Of a stretch of 26,067 bases of DNA, positions 13,741 to 20,935 are shown piece by piece (positions within the stretch are counted from its first letter, which is position 1; each line of letters starts with the position of its first letter). A model generated the notes under the pieces. It did not search any database. It was not told the DNA's origin and worked only from the letters and a program-made list of their open reading frames with translations. This DNA comes from JBBSBY01 sp038250835 (GTDB lineage: Bacteria > Desulfobacterota > Desulfomonilia > Desulfomonilales > Desulfomonilaceae): contig JBBSBY010000049.1 in NCBI GenBank assembly GCA_038250835.1, positions 1-26,067 on the forward strand, in the 5' to 3' direction. The position numbers and the translations under genes were made by a program.

Positions 13741-15660
13741 ATGAAGCAAAACCATTCACATAGTTGCAGCCCGACCCACGCTGTAAACGTTCACCTCAAG
13801 ATTGACGATTTTTTGGAAATGTTTCCTACCGGCGCTTGCATTATTGGTCCGGATTTCAAAATTCGACAAATCAACAATGAGCTCGCTGAATTAACGGGAG
13901 CTAAAGTGGGAACAACGTGCTACGAAGCCCTTGCGGGAGCTTCTGACATGTGCCCGTTTTGTCAGTTCTTTGATGTCGCTTCAGGCGTTATTACAAACCT
14001 ACCCGCAATGTTCCACGTTAGACGCGGCAAAGCGTCACTTGTCAACCTTAAGCATATGCCCGAGAGCGGTAACCCCGGCCTAATTCTTGAGACCATACAA
14101 CCGGTGCGCAACGATCGGCGCCTCACCGAGGAAGAATGCGCTCGAAGTATGTTACCGATGTTACTGCAAAAGCTTACCGGTCTTCTCATCATCAGTCGCG
14201 GGCTTATGGGCAATCTGACTCTTAATGAAAAGATCGATCACGTAATTGACACCATCAAAAATGTGCTCGATTATCCGGATGTGGAATCCTGGATAGAACT
14301 CGACAACAAAACATACGGCTCGGTTGTGGAAAAATCCGAGGAGGGGTTGGTTCATACCGAACTTATAAAAGTAGATGGTAAAGTTAGAGGCAAGCTTTAT
14401 GTCTATCTATCGCCAGGCCGTTCACTGGCGCCTGAGGAAGTCTATTTCCTTGAGGAAGCCGGCGAGCTGATCGATCGTCAACTCGAAATTGACAATTTGT
14501 GGGGTATGGTCCGGCAATCCGAAGAACGTTACAAGAAATTGGCCGGAAATCTTTCAAAGGAAATGTGGAGTCGTACCGAAGCTCTGGTGCAGGAACGCGC
14601 GTATCTCGAAGGAATTTTACGCAGCTCTGAAGACATGATCATCACGACTGATTTGGACTCTAGAATAGTCTCTTTTAATCCAGGCGCCGAAAAAATGTTG
14701 GATCATTCGGCGGAAGAAGTCCAAGGCTTAAAAATTGCCGAACTTTGGGTCAATTCGGAAGAACGTGAAAAATTAATGAACCAGGTTATGCTTACTGGAG
14801 GTATTCGCAATTATCAGACGGCTTTAAGAACTAAAGCCGGCGATCTGAAGGAAATCTCATTGAGCTTATCTTTGCTTAAAGATGCTGAAGGACGGATTCT
14901 TGGAACCGTAGGGGTCAGTAAAGATATAGGCAAAGAAAACGCTATTAGAAGAGAGTTGGAGCGTTTAAATCAAAATTATAGAGAAGCCATTCATTTCATA
15001 AACCATGAAGCAAAGAATTCACTAGTGGTTATGGGAGGTTTCCTAAGGCGGCTACTACAAAATGAGACTGATACCGTCCGTAGAGATCAGCTTAAAATTG
15101 TTTATCATCACTCAAAATTTTTAGAATCCATGAGCCGAGATTTCTTGATTATGGCTGAACTTGAACATGGTGAATTTCAGTTCAGGAAAAAGCTCATAAA
15201 AAATTGTTACAAAGAAGTAATTTTACCTGCAATGATGGGACTGAAAGAACGGTACCCGGATAGTTTTCAGACGTATGATTCCAGCATGGGCGGGGTGGGG
15301 GCGATTCAACTCGTCGGTGATCCCGCTCTGTTGGAAGTGGTTTACAGAAATTTATTTGGAAACGCTCTAAAATATCGCTCACCAAACGGCAAAATAGCGT
15401 ACGGTGTAAAAGATCACGGCGACAGATATCTCTTCAATGTGTGGAATGAAGGTCCGGGTGTTCCCCTGGATGAAAAAGAGAAAATATTCGAGAAATTTTA
15501 CAGAGTGCACAACGAATACACTAAGGACAAGCGGGGAACCGGTCTCGGATTATTCAACATCCGTAGAATTATTGAAACTCACGGCGGCAGAATTTGGTGT
15601 GAAACCGATCCCGACCATTGGATAGACTTTTTATTTGAATTGCCGAAAGAATCAGATTGA
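13741..15660 (+). CDS. Soluble PAS/GAF sensor histidine kinase, orphan
   Basis: The 639-residue protein has no transmembrane segment, so it senses a cytosolic signal. The N-terminal PAS-like domain (about 20-120) has Cys60, Cys71 and Cys74 in CYEALAG...CPFC, potential redox or metal ligands. A GAF-like region (about 160-250), a coiled linker and a second PAS (about 285-400, with MIITTDLDSRIVSFN) follow. The dimerisation helix holds His422 in NHEAKNSL, an unusual H-box. The ATPase domain has N537/N541 (RNLFGNALKY), NEGPGVP and GTGLGLFNIRRI. No response regulator gene lies next to it. The ATG at 13741 follows a stop codon at 13738-13740, so it cannot be earlier; the ribosome site is weak. Regulation of the neighbouring defence genes is an inference. 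Confidence 0.9.
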   Translation: MKQNHSHSCSPTHAVNVHLKIDDFLEMFPTGACIIGPDFKIRQINNELAELTGAKVGTTCYEALAGASDMCPFCQFFDVASGVITNLPAMFHVRRGKASLVNLKHMPESGNPGLILETIQPVRNDRRLTEEECARSMLPMLLQKLTGLLIISRGLMGNLTLNEKIDHVIDTIKNVLDYPDVESWIELDNKTYGSVVEKSEEGLVHTELIKVDGKVRGKLYVYLSPGRSLAPEEVYFLEEAGELIDRQLEIDNLWGMVRQSEERYKKLAGNLSKEMWSRTEALVQERAYLEGILRSSEDMIITTDLDSRIVSFNPGAEKMLDHSAEEVQGLKIAELWVNSEEREKLMNQVMLTGGIRNYQTALRTKAGDLKEISLSLSLLKDAEGRILGTVGVSKDIGKENAIRRELERLNQNYREAIHFINHEAKNSLVVMGGFLRRLLQNETDTVRRDQLKIVYHHSKFLESMSRDFLIMAELEHGEFQFRKKLIKNCYKEVILPAMMGLKERYPDSFQTYDSSMGGVGAIQLVGDPALLEVVYRNLFGNALKYRSPNGKIAYGVKDHGDRYLFNVWNEGPGVPLDEKEKIFEKFYRVHNEYTKDKRGTGLGLFNIRRIIETHGGRIWCETDPDHWIDFLFELPKESD

Positions 15661-15683
15661 AAAGCGCTTCATGTTTCATTTAT

Positions 15684-15983
15684 TCATCTAACCCCCGGAG
15701 CTGATCGCACCCCCATTTCAAGCTTAAATTGTCGCTTCAATAGTTGCCTAAGCGTAAATATGACAGCGAACACGGCAATTTGATCAAATGTTCTAAGCTC
15801 CACGAATCGTAAAAAAGTGGAGATGGTTTTGACCGTTAGGCCTGCGATGGCGCCTCTTGCCACAATGTTTTGAGCAATCGGTATTGATCCATAACGTAGT
15901 AAATCCACCACGGCCGAGGCGCAGTAATATCCTATTATCAGCGTTCCTACGAATTCAATCAGATTTATCAGATGGTTGAACAT
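15684..15983 (-). CDS. Small membrane protein, DUF1622-like paralogue 1
   Basis: This 99-residue protein has two or three hydrophobic helices (LIEFVGTLIIGYYCASAV, then FDQIAVFAVIFTLRQLL). The order and the pattern (short membrane protein with LRFVELRTFDQI before the last helix) resemble the second half of the next gene, which looks like a DUF1622 protein. The function is unknown. It starts only two bases after the stop of that gene on the - strand, so the two are co-transcribed. It converges on the histidine kinase, with 23 bases between the stops. Confidence 0.6.
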   Translation of the reverse strand: MFNHLINLIEFVGTLIIGYYCASAVVDLLRYGSIPIAQNIVARGAIAGLTVKTISTFLRFVELRTFDQIAVFAVIFTLRQLLKRQFKLEMGVRSAPGVR

Positions 15984-15985
15984 TG

Positions 15986-16363
15986 CTAAATATTGTCGTC
16001 CGAAGATAGCCGTGGTTGCTGGTTTCCCCTTCGAGCTTCTGCGGCGTCTATGTCCTTTTGCAGGAAATAATTCAACACTGTACGTATTATTACTATTGCG
16101 GCAAGTTGTCCTATCTCATTCCAAGTCGGCGCGACCGCTGTTCGCAATATGTCCGCCGCCAGGAGAAATTCCAATGATAAAGCGAGCCAACGGCCAAGGT
16201 GAAGTCGTATGTCTTCCTTGTGCGACTGGAGATTATCTCTTTTGATGATTAGAATTACCGAATAAAATGCGGCCTCCACAGCAGCATAGCCAATAATAAG
16301 AGCTGCGGCGAACTCCACCCCCGTAGCCAAATACATGCTGACGGTCTTAAATATTTCTTCCAT
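15986..16363 (-). CDS. DUF1622 family small membrane protein
   Basis: The protein of about 125 residues has an N-terminal helix with AAALIIGYAAVEAAFY, a basic linker (IRLHLGRWLALSLEF), and the motif LLAADILRTAVAPTWNEIGQLA followed by RTVLNYFL. This is the pattern I associate with DUF1622, a small inner-membrane protein of unknown role. The start is ambiguous: ATG at 16363 gives MEEIFKTV, while an upstream TTG at 16384 has AAGGA at eight bases. It forms a two-gene unit with the paralogue that follows and is divergent from the YihY gene. Confidence 0.72.
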   Translation of the reverse strand: MEEIFKTVSMYLATGVEFAAALIIGYAAVEAAFYSVILIIKRDNLQSHKEDIRLHLGRWLALSLEFLLAADILRTAVAPTWNEIGQLAAIVIIRTVLNYFLQKDIDAAEARRGNQQPRLSSDDNI

Positions 16364-16505
16364 GGTAATTAAGTTGACCCACAAAATGTGCAATCCTTAT
16401 TTCAGTCCATTGAGATATGGTTTATTATAAATTAAAGTGGACTATGGCTCAGCATCGCAAGTCGTAAATTGATATTTTTAAATAGCCTAATCAGGAGCCT
16501 GCGCC

Positions 16506-17417
16506 TTGAAATCAAGTTGGACCAAATCATCTCGTTGGTATGCAGTTGAGAGTTTTAAATTTCTTAAACAAAGCATCATGGAATTTTTTAATGACGGCGC
16601 CATTAGGATGGCTGCTTCCTTAGCTTTTTATACTATGTTCTCCATTGTGCCGGCATTTCTAATCGCTCTAAAGTTTGCCGGCTTGATAATAGGCTCGACG
16701 AGGGCGGAAGCTGAGCTGATTTCCAGATTTGAATACTTCATGAACCCACAATCAGCGGCATATGTCAAAGGGCTTGTTACGGGATTAAGCGCCCAGTTGG
16801 ATGATAATCGACTATCCCTCCTGGCCATCGGCGGCGCAATACTTGCCGCCACGGCAATGTTTGTTGAACTGCAATCGTCACTCAATATAATTTGGGGAGT
16901 TTCAGAGAAAGAAAAAAGCGGTATCGTGACCCTGATTCGATCCAGGATCATTTCCTTTGTTTTCATCGTCGGCATCGGAAGTCTCATATTGTTTTCTGTT
17001 ATTGCCAATACGGTGTTGTCTTCCATAAGCGCGTTTTTTTCAAACACATTCTACGTTCCTTCAATAATCTTAACCACTCTCCGGTTTATCACACAATTCG
17101 GCATGCTGCCTATATTGCTGGCTCTGGTTTATAAGTTAATGCCGGACAAAAACATCACCTGGAAAGATGTATGGATCAGCGCTGCAATTACTTCACTATT
17201 ATTCTATGTGGGCAAAACTCTCTTCGGGAGTTATCTTACCTCTTCAGTATTGCAATCGGTTTACGGAGCGGCAGGCTCACTCTTTGTTTTGCTCGTCTGG
17301 GTTTATTACTCAGCCCAGGTCCTATATTTCGGCGCTGAAATGGCCAAAGTATATTGCATACGTTACGGATCACAGTCCTGTTTGAAAGACATAGCTGACG
17401 AGGAGCAATCCACGTGA
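16506..17417 (+). CDS. YihY/BrkB family inner-membrane protein
   Basis: This 303-residue protein has the YihY/BrkB pattern: ASLAFYTMFSIVPAFLIAL after a short basic N-terminus, about six transmembrane helices, the VELQSSLNIIWGV segment and the C-terminal FVLLVWVYYSAQVLYFGAE motif. Members are conserved but of poorly defined function; old labels as ribonuclease BN are wrong. The start is TTG at 16506 with AGGAG (16493-16497) eight bases upstream. Its tail converges on the cyclopropane-fatty-acid synthase gene; the two stops are about 80 bases apart. Confidence 0.9.
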   Translation: MKSSWTKSSRWYAVESFKFLKQSIMEFFNDGAIRMAASLAFYTMFSIVPAFLIALKFAGLIIGSTRAEAELISRFEYFMNPQSAAYVKGLVTGLSAQLDDNRLSLLAIGGAILAATAMFVELQSSLNIIWGVSEKEKSGIVTLIRSRIISFVFIVGIGSLILFSVIANTVLSSISAFFSNTFYVPSIILTTLRFITQFGMLPILLALVYKLMPDKNITWKDVWISAAITSLLFYVGKTLFGSYLTSSVLQSVYGAAGSLFVLLVWVYYSAQVLYFGAEMAKVYCIRYGSQSCLKDIADEEQST

Positions 17418-17494
17418 ACGTAAGTCGGAAATATCAAAATCATTTCAACTTTCGGCCCGGCATTTACCTGGGGAGCTCTGCGAAGCCTCGTCTG

Positions 17495-18610
17495 TTATGA
17501 AAACCTGCACACCGGCTGAGGAGTATAATTTTTAGTAAAGACAAATTGCCATAGCTGTATGTCCCGAGCTCTAAACGATCCCGCGCAGCATTGCAGGTAA
17601 TATTCCCACATTCTTTTGAATTTCATATCATATTTATGGGAGAGGCTGGACCAAGCCTCGTTAAATCGTCTATTCCATTCCATAAGGGTTTTATCATAAT
17701 GAGGCCCCAGGTTGTGGAGATCCTCCAATACGAATAATCCTTCAATGGCCTTACCAACCTGCGCAATACTCGGCAGACAACCGTTAGGGAAAATGTACTT
17801 TTCAATCCAGGGATCGGTGGTAGTTCTAGTCTCGTTTCCACCTATCGTGTGGAGCAAAAAAACTCCACTATCCTTCAGGCATCTATGAGCCGTTTCCATG
17901 TAAGTTCTATAATTTTTTGGCCCGACGTGCTCAAACATTCCCACTGAAACCACTTTGTCGAATTTGCCGTGTAGATTTCGATAATCGTAGTGCGCTATAG
18001 ATATCGGCAAGTCGCGGTATGCGGCTTTGGCGAATTTCACTTGTTCTTCTGAGATATTACAGCCAGTTACCTGGCAGTCATAGGTTTCTACCATGTACTT
18101 GGCCAATCCTCCCCAACCAAAACCTATGTCAAGGACATGATCCCCTGCATGGAGATCGAGCTTTTTGCAGATCAAATCCATTTTGTTGCGCTGAGCCTTT
18201 TCCAAATCATCTGAATTTATGAAATATGCGCAGCTATACTGGAGGTGAGAATCCAGATAAGAGAAGAATAGTTCGTTGCCTAGGTTGTAATGCTTGTGGG
18301 CCACTTCATTTACCCTGGTTTTTGATTGGCGATTGAGCAGCAAATTCTCAACATATGCAAGAAGCAGCTTATAACTTCCTTTGATTTTTTGCTCTATTCC
18401 CGCCACGCTGATCCGAAATATAAATTCATCTATTCTTTCGCAATCCCACCAGCCGCTTACATATGTCTCCCCCAATCCAAGACTCTTGTCCTTGAGGACT
18501 CGTTGGTAAACGCCATCATCATGAACTTGTATGTCCCACGAATTCCGACCGTTAACCGTAATGCCGCAAAGAGAAAGCATCTCTGTGACAAACTCTTTCT
18601 GCGTGGACAT
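17495..18610 (-). CDS. cfa: Cyclopropane-fatty-acid-phospholipid synthase
   Basis: This 371-residue SAM-dependent enzyme methylenates unsaturated acyl chains of membrane phospholipids, often a stress response. The SAM-binding motif is VLDIGFGWGGLAKYM. Other family motifs are EKAQRNKMDLI, GMFEHVGPKNY, and a C-terminal region with MWEYYLQCCAGSFRARDIQLWQ, which contains the Cys of the family active site. The frame is open to 18670, but AGGAGG lies nine bases before the ATG at 18610, and the extra 20 residues (rich in Arg) have no such site, so I use 18610. It converges on the YihY gene. Promoter unknown; about 680 bases of non-coding DNA lie upstream. Confidence 0.95.
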   Translation of the reverse strand: MSTQKEFVTEMLSLCGITVNGRNSWDIQVHDDGVYQRVLKDKSLGLGETYVSGWWDCERIDEFIFRISVAGIEQKIKGSYKLLLAYVENLLLNRQSKTRVNEVAHKHYNLGNELFFSYLDSHLQYSCAYFINSDDLEKAQRNKMDLICKKLDLHAGDHVLDIGFGWGGLAKYMVETYDCQVTGCNISEEQVKFAKAAYRDLPISIAHYDYRNLHGKFDKVVSVGMFEHVGPKNYRTYMETAHRCLKDSGVFLLHTIGGNETRTTTDPWIEKYIFPNGCLPSIAQVGKAIEGLFVLEDLHNLGPHYDKTLMEWNRRFNEAWSSLSHKYDMKFKRMWEYYLQCCAGSFRARDIQLWQFVFTKNYTPQPVCRFS

Positions 18611-18918
18611 TGCTCGGCGCCTCCTATGAAAGTATTTATTTACCTCGAGTGAATTAACTTCGAGGAACAAGCCTTCTCCATAATTGCAGATGCCCGGCTA
18701 TTGTGAGGTATTGAAAAAGTGTCGGCACATAAAAATTATTAAATCGGAAATCCCAGTTGACGACTACATTACAAACGGATCAGCCTATTTTTGGTGATGC
18801 TGTTCATTATTTAACTACGCCGTGAGAGCTGTTGAAACGAAACACATTACGTCAAGAATGTTCACATAGATCGCTCTTAATTAGAACTTCGCTTCCGCTG
18901 ATTTAATCAATTCATAGT

Positions 18919-18946
18919 CCTATATAATAGGTAAAGCCAAGCCTAT
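18919..18946. promoter_or_regulatory. Operator-like CCTAT/ATAGG boxes
   Basis: CCTAT (18919-18923), three bases, ATAGG (18927-18931), ten bases, CCTAT (18942-18946). The first two form a perfect palindrome with a three-base centre and the third repeats the left half. The site could bind a dimeric regulator for cfa or the LOG gene. It may be chance in AT-rich DNA. Confidence 0.25.
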
Positions 18947-19097
18947 ATTTTGTTTCATGATAAATCCCACGTTCAAATTTTTAATAATAAATTCGCGCAT
19001 TCTTCATATGCCGGCGTAAGTAATAATCGATTATTCCATTCTATATTCGAAGGCTACAAGAGGATTGGTCTTTCTCTCATTCCCCAGAGATCATTTA

Positions 19098-19126
19098 TTG
19101 ACACCAAAGTGACGGCGCCCTTATAT
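19098..19126 (+). promoter_or_regulatory. Sigma-70-like promoter for the LOG gene
   Basis: TTGACA (19098-19103) is followed by a 17-base spacer and TTATAT (19121-19126). The -35 is perfect and the spacing optimal; the -10 is weaker. It would give a leader of about 160 bases. Confidence 0.4.
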
Positions 19127-19194
19127 TGACGCCGTTGTTGCGGACTTTGAGATCGAATGCGACTCGTATGAAAAGCGTGATGTTTGCACACTTC

Positions 19195-19227
19195 CCCCTG
19201 TCTCTCACGAAATTAGAGAAACAGGGG
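19195..19227 (+). promoter_or_regulatory. Hairpin in the LOG gene leader
   Basis: CCCCTGT (19195-19201) pairs with ACAGGGG (19221-19227), with CTCT/AGAG pairing inside. It lacks a T tract. It is a candidate for a leader structure or a binding site. Confidence 0.35.
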
Positions 19228-19294
19228 AGGGCACATTCAATATAAGCTTGAAGACAAAAGAAAAAACTGCGCAATGCGTGCGGAAGGACCGTAG

Positions 19295-19951
19295 ATGTCG
19301 GAAAAACAATACTTGATAGATGAGTTTAGTATCAAGGAAAGCTGGCGTATATTCAGGATAATTGCGGAATTCGTCGATGGCTTTGAAACTCTAAACGAGA
19401 TCTACCCCGCTGTCAGTATTTTTGGATCAGCTCGAACCACTGAATCGGACCCAGTTTACGAGTTGGGTAGACAAACAGGAAAACTGTTGGCCGAGGCCGG
19501 GTTTTCAGTAATTACCGGTGGAGGCCCGGGAGCCATGGAAGCCGCCAATCGAGGGGCTGCCGAAGCCCACGGCAAATCCATCGGACTATCTATTCACCTG
19601 CCGAAGGAGCAGGCGGCGAACCCGTATGCGAACATCAAATTGAATTTTCGGTATTTTTTTGTGCGAAAAGTGATGTTCGTAAAATACGCCGTAGCATACA
19701 TAATTTTGCCGGGTGGCTTCGGCACGATGGATGAGTTATTTGAAGCGCTGACTTTGATTCAAACGAACCGCATTAAACCTTTTCCGGTAATATTGATAGG
19801 CAAAGACTATTGGAGGGATTTGATCTCCTGGATCAAGAAAACGATGTTGATGAAGCACGGAATGATTTACCCCGACGACATGGACTTATTCCAGTGTATA
19901 GATGATCCGGCGGCCGCCGTTGCCGCCATCAAAAGAATCGTGATTTTATAA
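19295..19951 (+). CDS. LOG family protein (lysine-decarboxylase-like, cytokinin-activating type)
   Basis: The 218-residue protein has the Rossmann fold of the LOG family: IFGSART (43-49), ITGGGPGAMEAANRGA (73-88) and the hallmark PGGFGTMDE (139-147), with Arg124 before it. Family members hydrolyse nucleoside 5'-monophosphates with loss of ribose-5-phosphate; the bacterial substrate is unclear, and names such as lysine decarboxylase are historical. GGAAGGA (19282-19288) lies six bases before the ATG. Its TAA at 19949-19951 directly abuts the stop of the amidohydrolase on the other strand. Confidence 0.92.
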   Translation: MSEKQYLIDEFSIKESWRIFRIIAEFVDGFETLNEIYPAVSIFGSARTTESDPVYELGRQTGKLLAEAGFSVITGGGPGAMEAANRGAAEAHGKSIGLSIHLPKEQAANPYANIKLNFRYFFVRKVMFVKYAVAYIILPGGFGTMDELFEALTLIQTNRIKPFPVILIGKDYWRDLISWIKKTMLMKHGMIYPDDMDLFQCIDDPAAAVAAIKRIVIL

Positions 19952-20857
19952 TCAAGTCTTTGCACATCCCGTTATTTCTACTTCGGGACAGGGAACATGC
20001 GCCAACTGTGGAAAGATTCGAAGAGCGTTTCCGCCGAACACCCGTACCTTTTCCGAAGCGCTAAAGCCGGTGAGTGCCAGTAATCCATCGATTATCTCAG
20101 TCTCAGATTCTTGCGCAAACCACGGCCAATCCGTCCCAAACAAAATTTGTGATGGGCCGTGTTTCTCCAGCAGTCTAATAAATTGATCGTCGGTTAAAGT
20201 ATGCGCTGCGTTTGACGTGTCAAGAAAGAGGTTAGGGGCGGGTTGAAGACAATCAAACAGGTCTCGAAAGTCGGCCTTTAATCCGCCCATGTGTGCGCCC
20301 ACTATATTAATACCGGGATTGCAGCGGGCAATGCGGGACAGTTTTTCGGGCGTCGTAATGTGTTCCGGGTTCGCTCCGAAATATTTATCTGCTTGGTTAA
20401 AAGTGTCCAAAAGGATTGCAGGGAAAATGTTACGACCCGCAGCGGCTTTCTGAATAAGCGTGACCATAGCCATTGTTTCAGGCCAATCTAAATCAAAGCG
20501 TTGTGAAAAACTTGAAAACTTGAATCCATATACCCCCAAATCGAAAATACGATTAATTTCGGACTTGATATTAGGCGCAAAGGGGTGCAGGGTCGCAAGA
20601 GTATGGATTCGAGGGCTTGCCGCCGCATACAATATATGTCTGTCATTTTCCTGGGTGATTTTATCAGGCGCGGCTGTAGGCAGTAAAATACAACGATCCA
20701 CATCGGCTGTCTCTGCGCATGCTTCCAAACTCGCCGGCGTCGTGCGATTTAGACCCTCAGTGACATCCAATCGAAGATCCCGGACCATCTCCTTTTTTCT
20801 CGCCACATTCTTAACGATATGTTCAGTGAAAATATGGCAGTGACAATCTATGATCAT
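19952..20857 (-). CDS. Amidohydrolase-2 family TIM-barrel hydrolase/decarboxylase
   Basis: This 301-residue protein begins MIIDCHCHIF, the HxH metal site of amidohydrolase-2 proteins, and continues with the expected barrel strands, IVGAHMGG (metal-site His) and LFGTDWPW (metal-site Asp). The family includes hydrolases and non-oxidative decarboxylases; the substrate cannot be read from the sequence. It lies 78 bases downstream of the ActP-type symporter on the same strand, so the two could be co-transcribed, with the enzyme acting on an imported acid, as inference. The stop codon abuts that of the LOG gene. Confidence 0.85.
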   Translation of the reverse strand: MIIDCHCHIFTEHIVKNVARKKEMVRDLRLDVTEGLNRTTPASLEACAETADVDRCILLPTAAPDKITQENDRHILYAAASPRIHTLATLHPFAPNIKSEINRIFDLGVYGFKFSSFSQRFDLDWPETMAMVTLIQKAAAGRNIFPAILLDTFNQADKYFGANPEHITTPEKLSRIARCNPGINIVGAHMGGLKADFRDLFDCLQPAPNLFLDTSNAAHTLTDDQFIRLLEKHGPSQILFGTDWPWFAQESETEIIDGLLALTGFSASEKVRVFGGNALRIFPQLAHVPCPEVEITGCAKT

Positions 20858-20935
20858 AATGGACTCTGCTGAAATTAACTTCTGCCTGCTTGAAAGCGGT
20901 TTTGTTTCCCCCCAAATGTTTCGATACGCTGATTT

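Larger units (their letters stand above)
18611..19294. other. Long intergenic stretch between divergent cfa and LOG genes
   Basis: I see no gene in these 684 bases. They are AT-rich and hold an operator-like triplet of CCTAT boxes (18919-18946), a plausible promoter facing right (19098-19126) and a hairpin (19195-19227) in the leader of the LOG gene. Both flanking genes are transcribed outward, so their promoters must lie here. Confidence 0.65.

Noticed and set aside
15976..16245. An 89-residue + frame across the two DUF1622-like genes
   Set aside because: It is antisense to two membrane proteins with good composition, and shows no motif.
18611..18670. N-terminal extension of cyclopropane-fatty-acid synthase
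   Set aside because: AGGAGG lies inside this extension, nine bases before the ATG at 18610, and the family normally begins near there.
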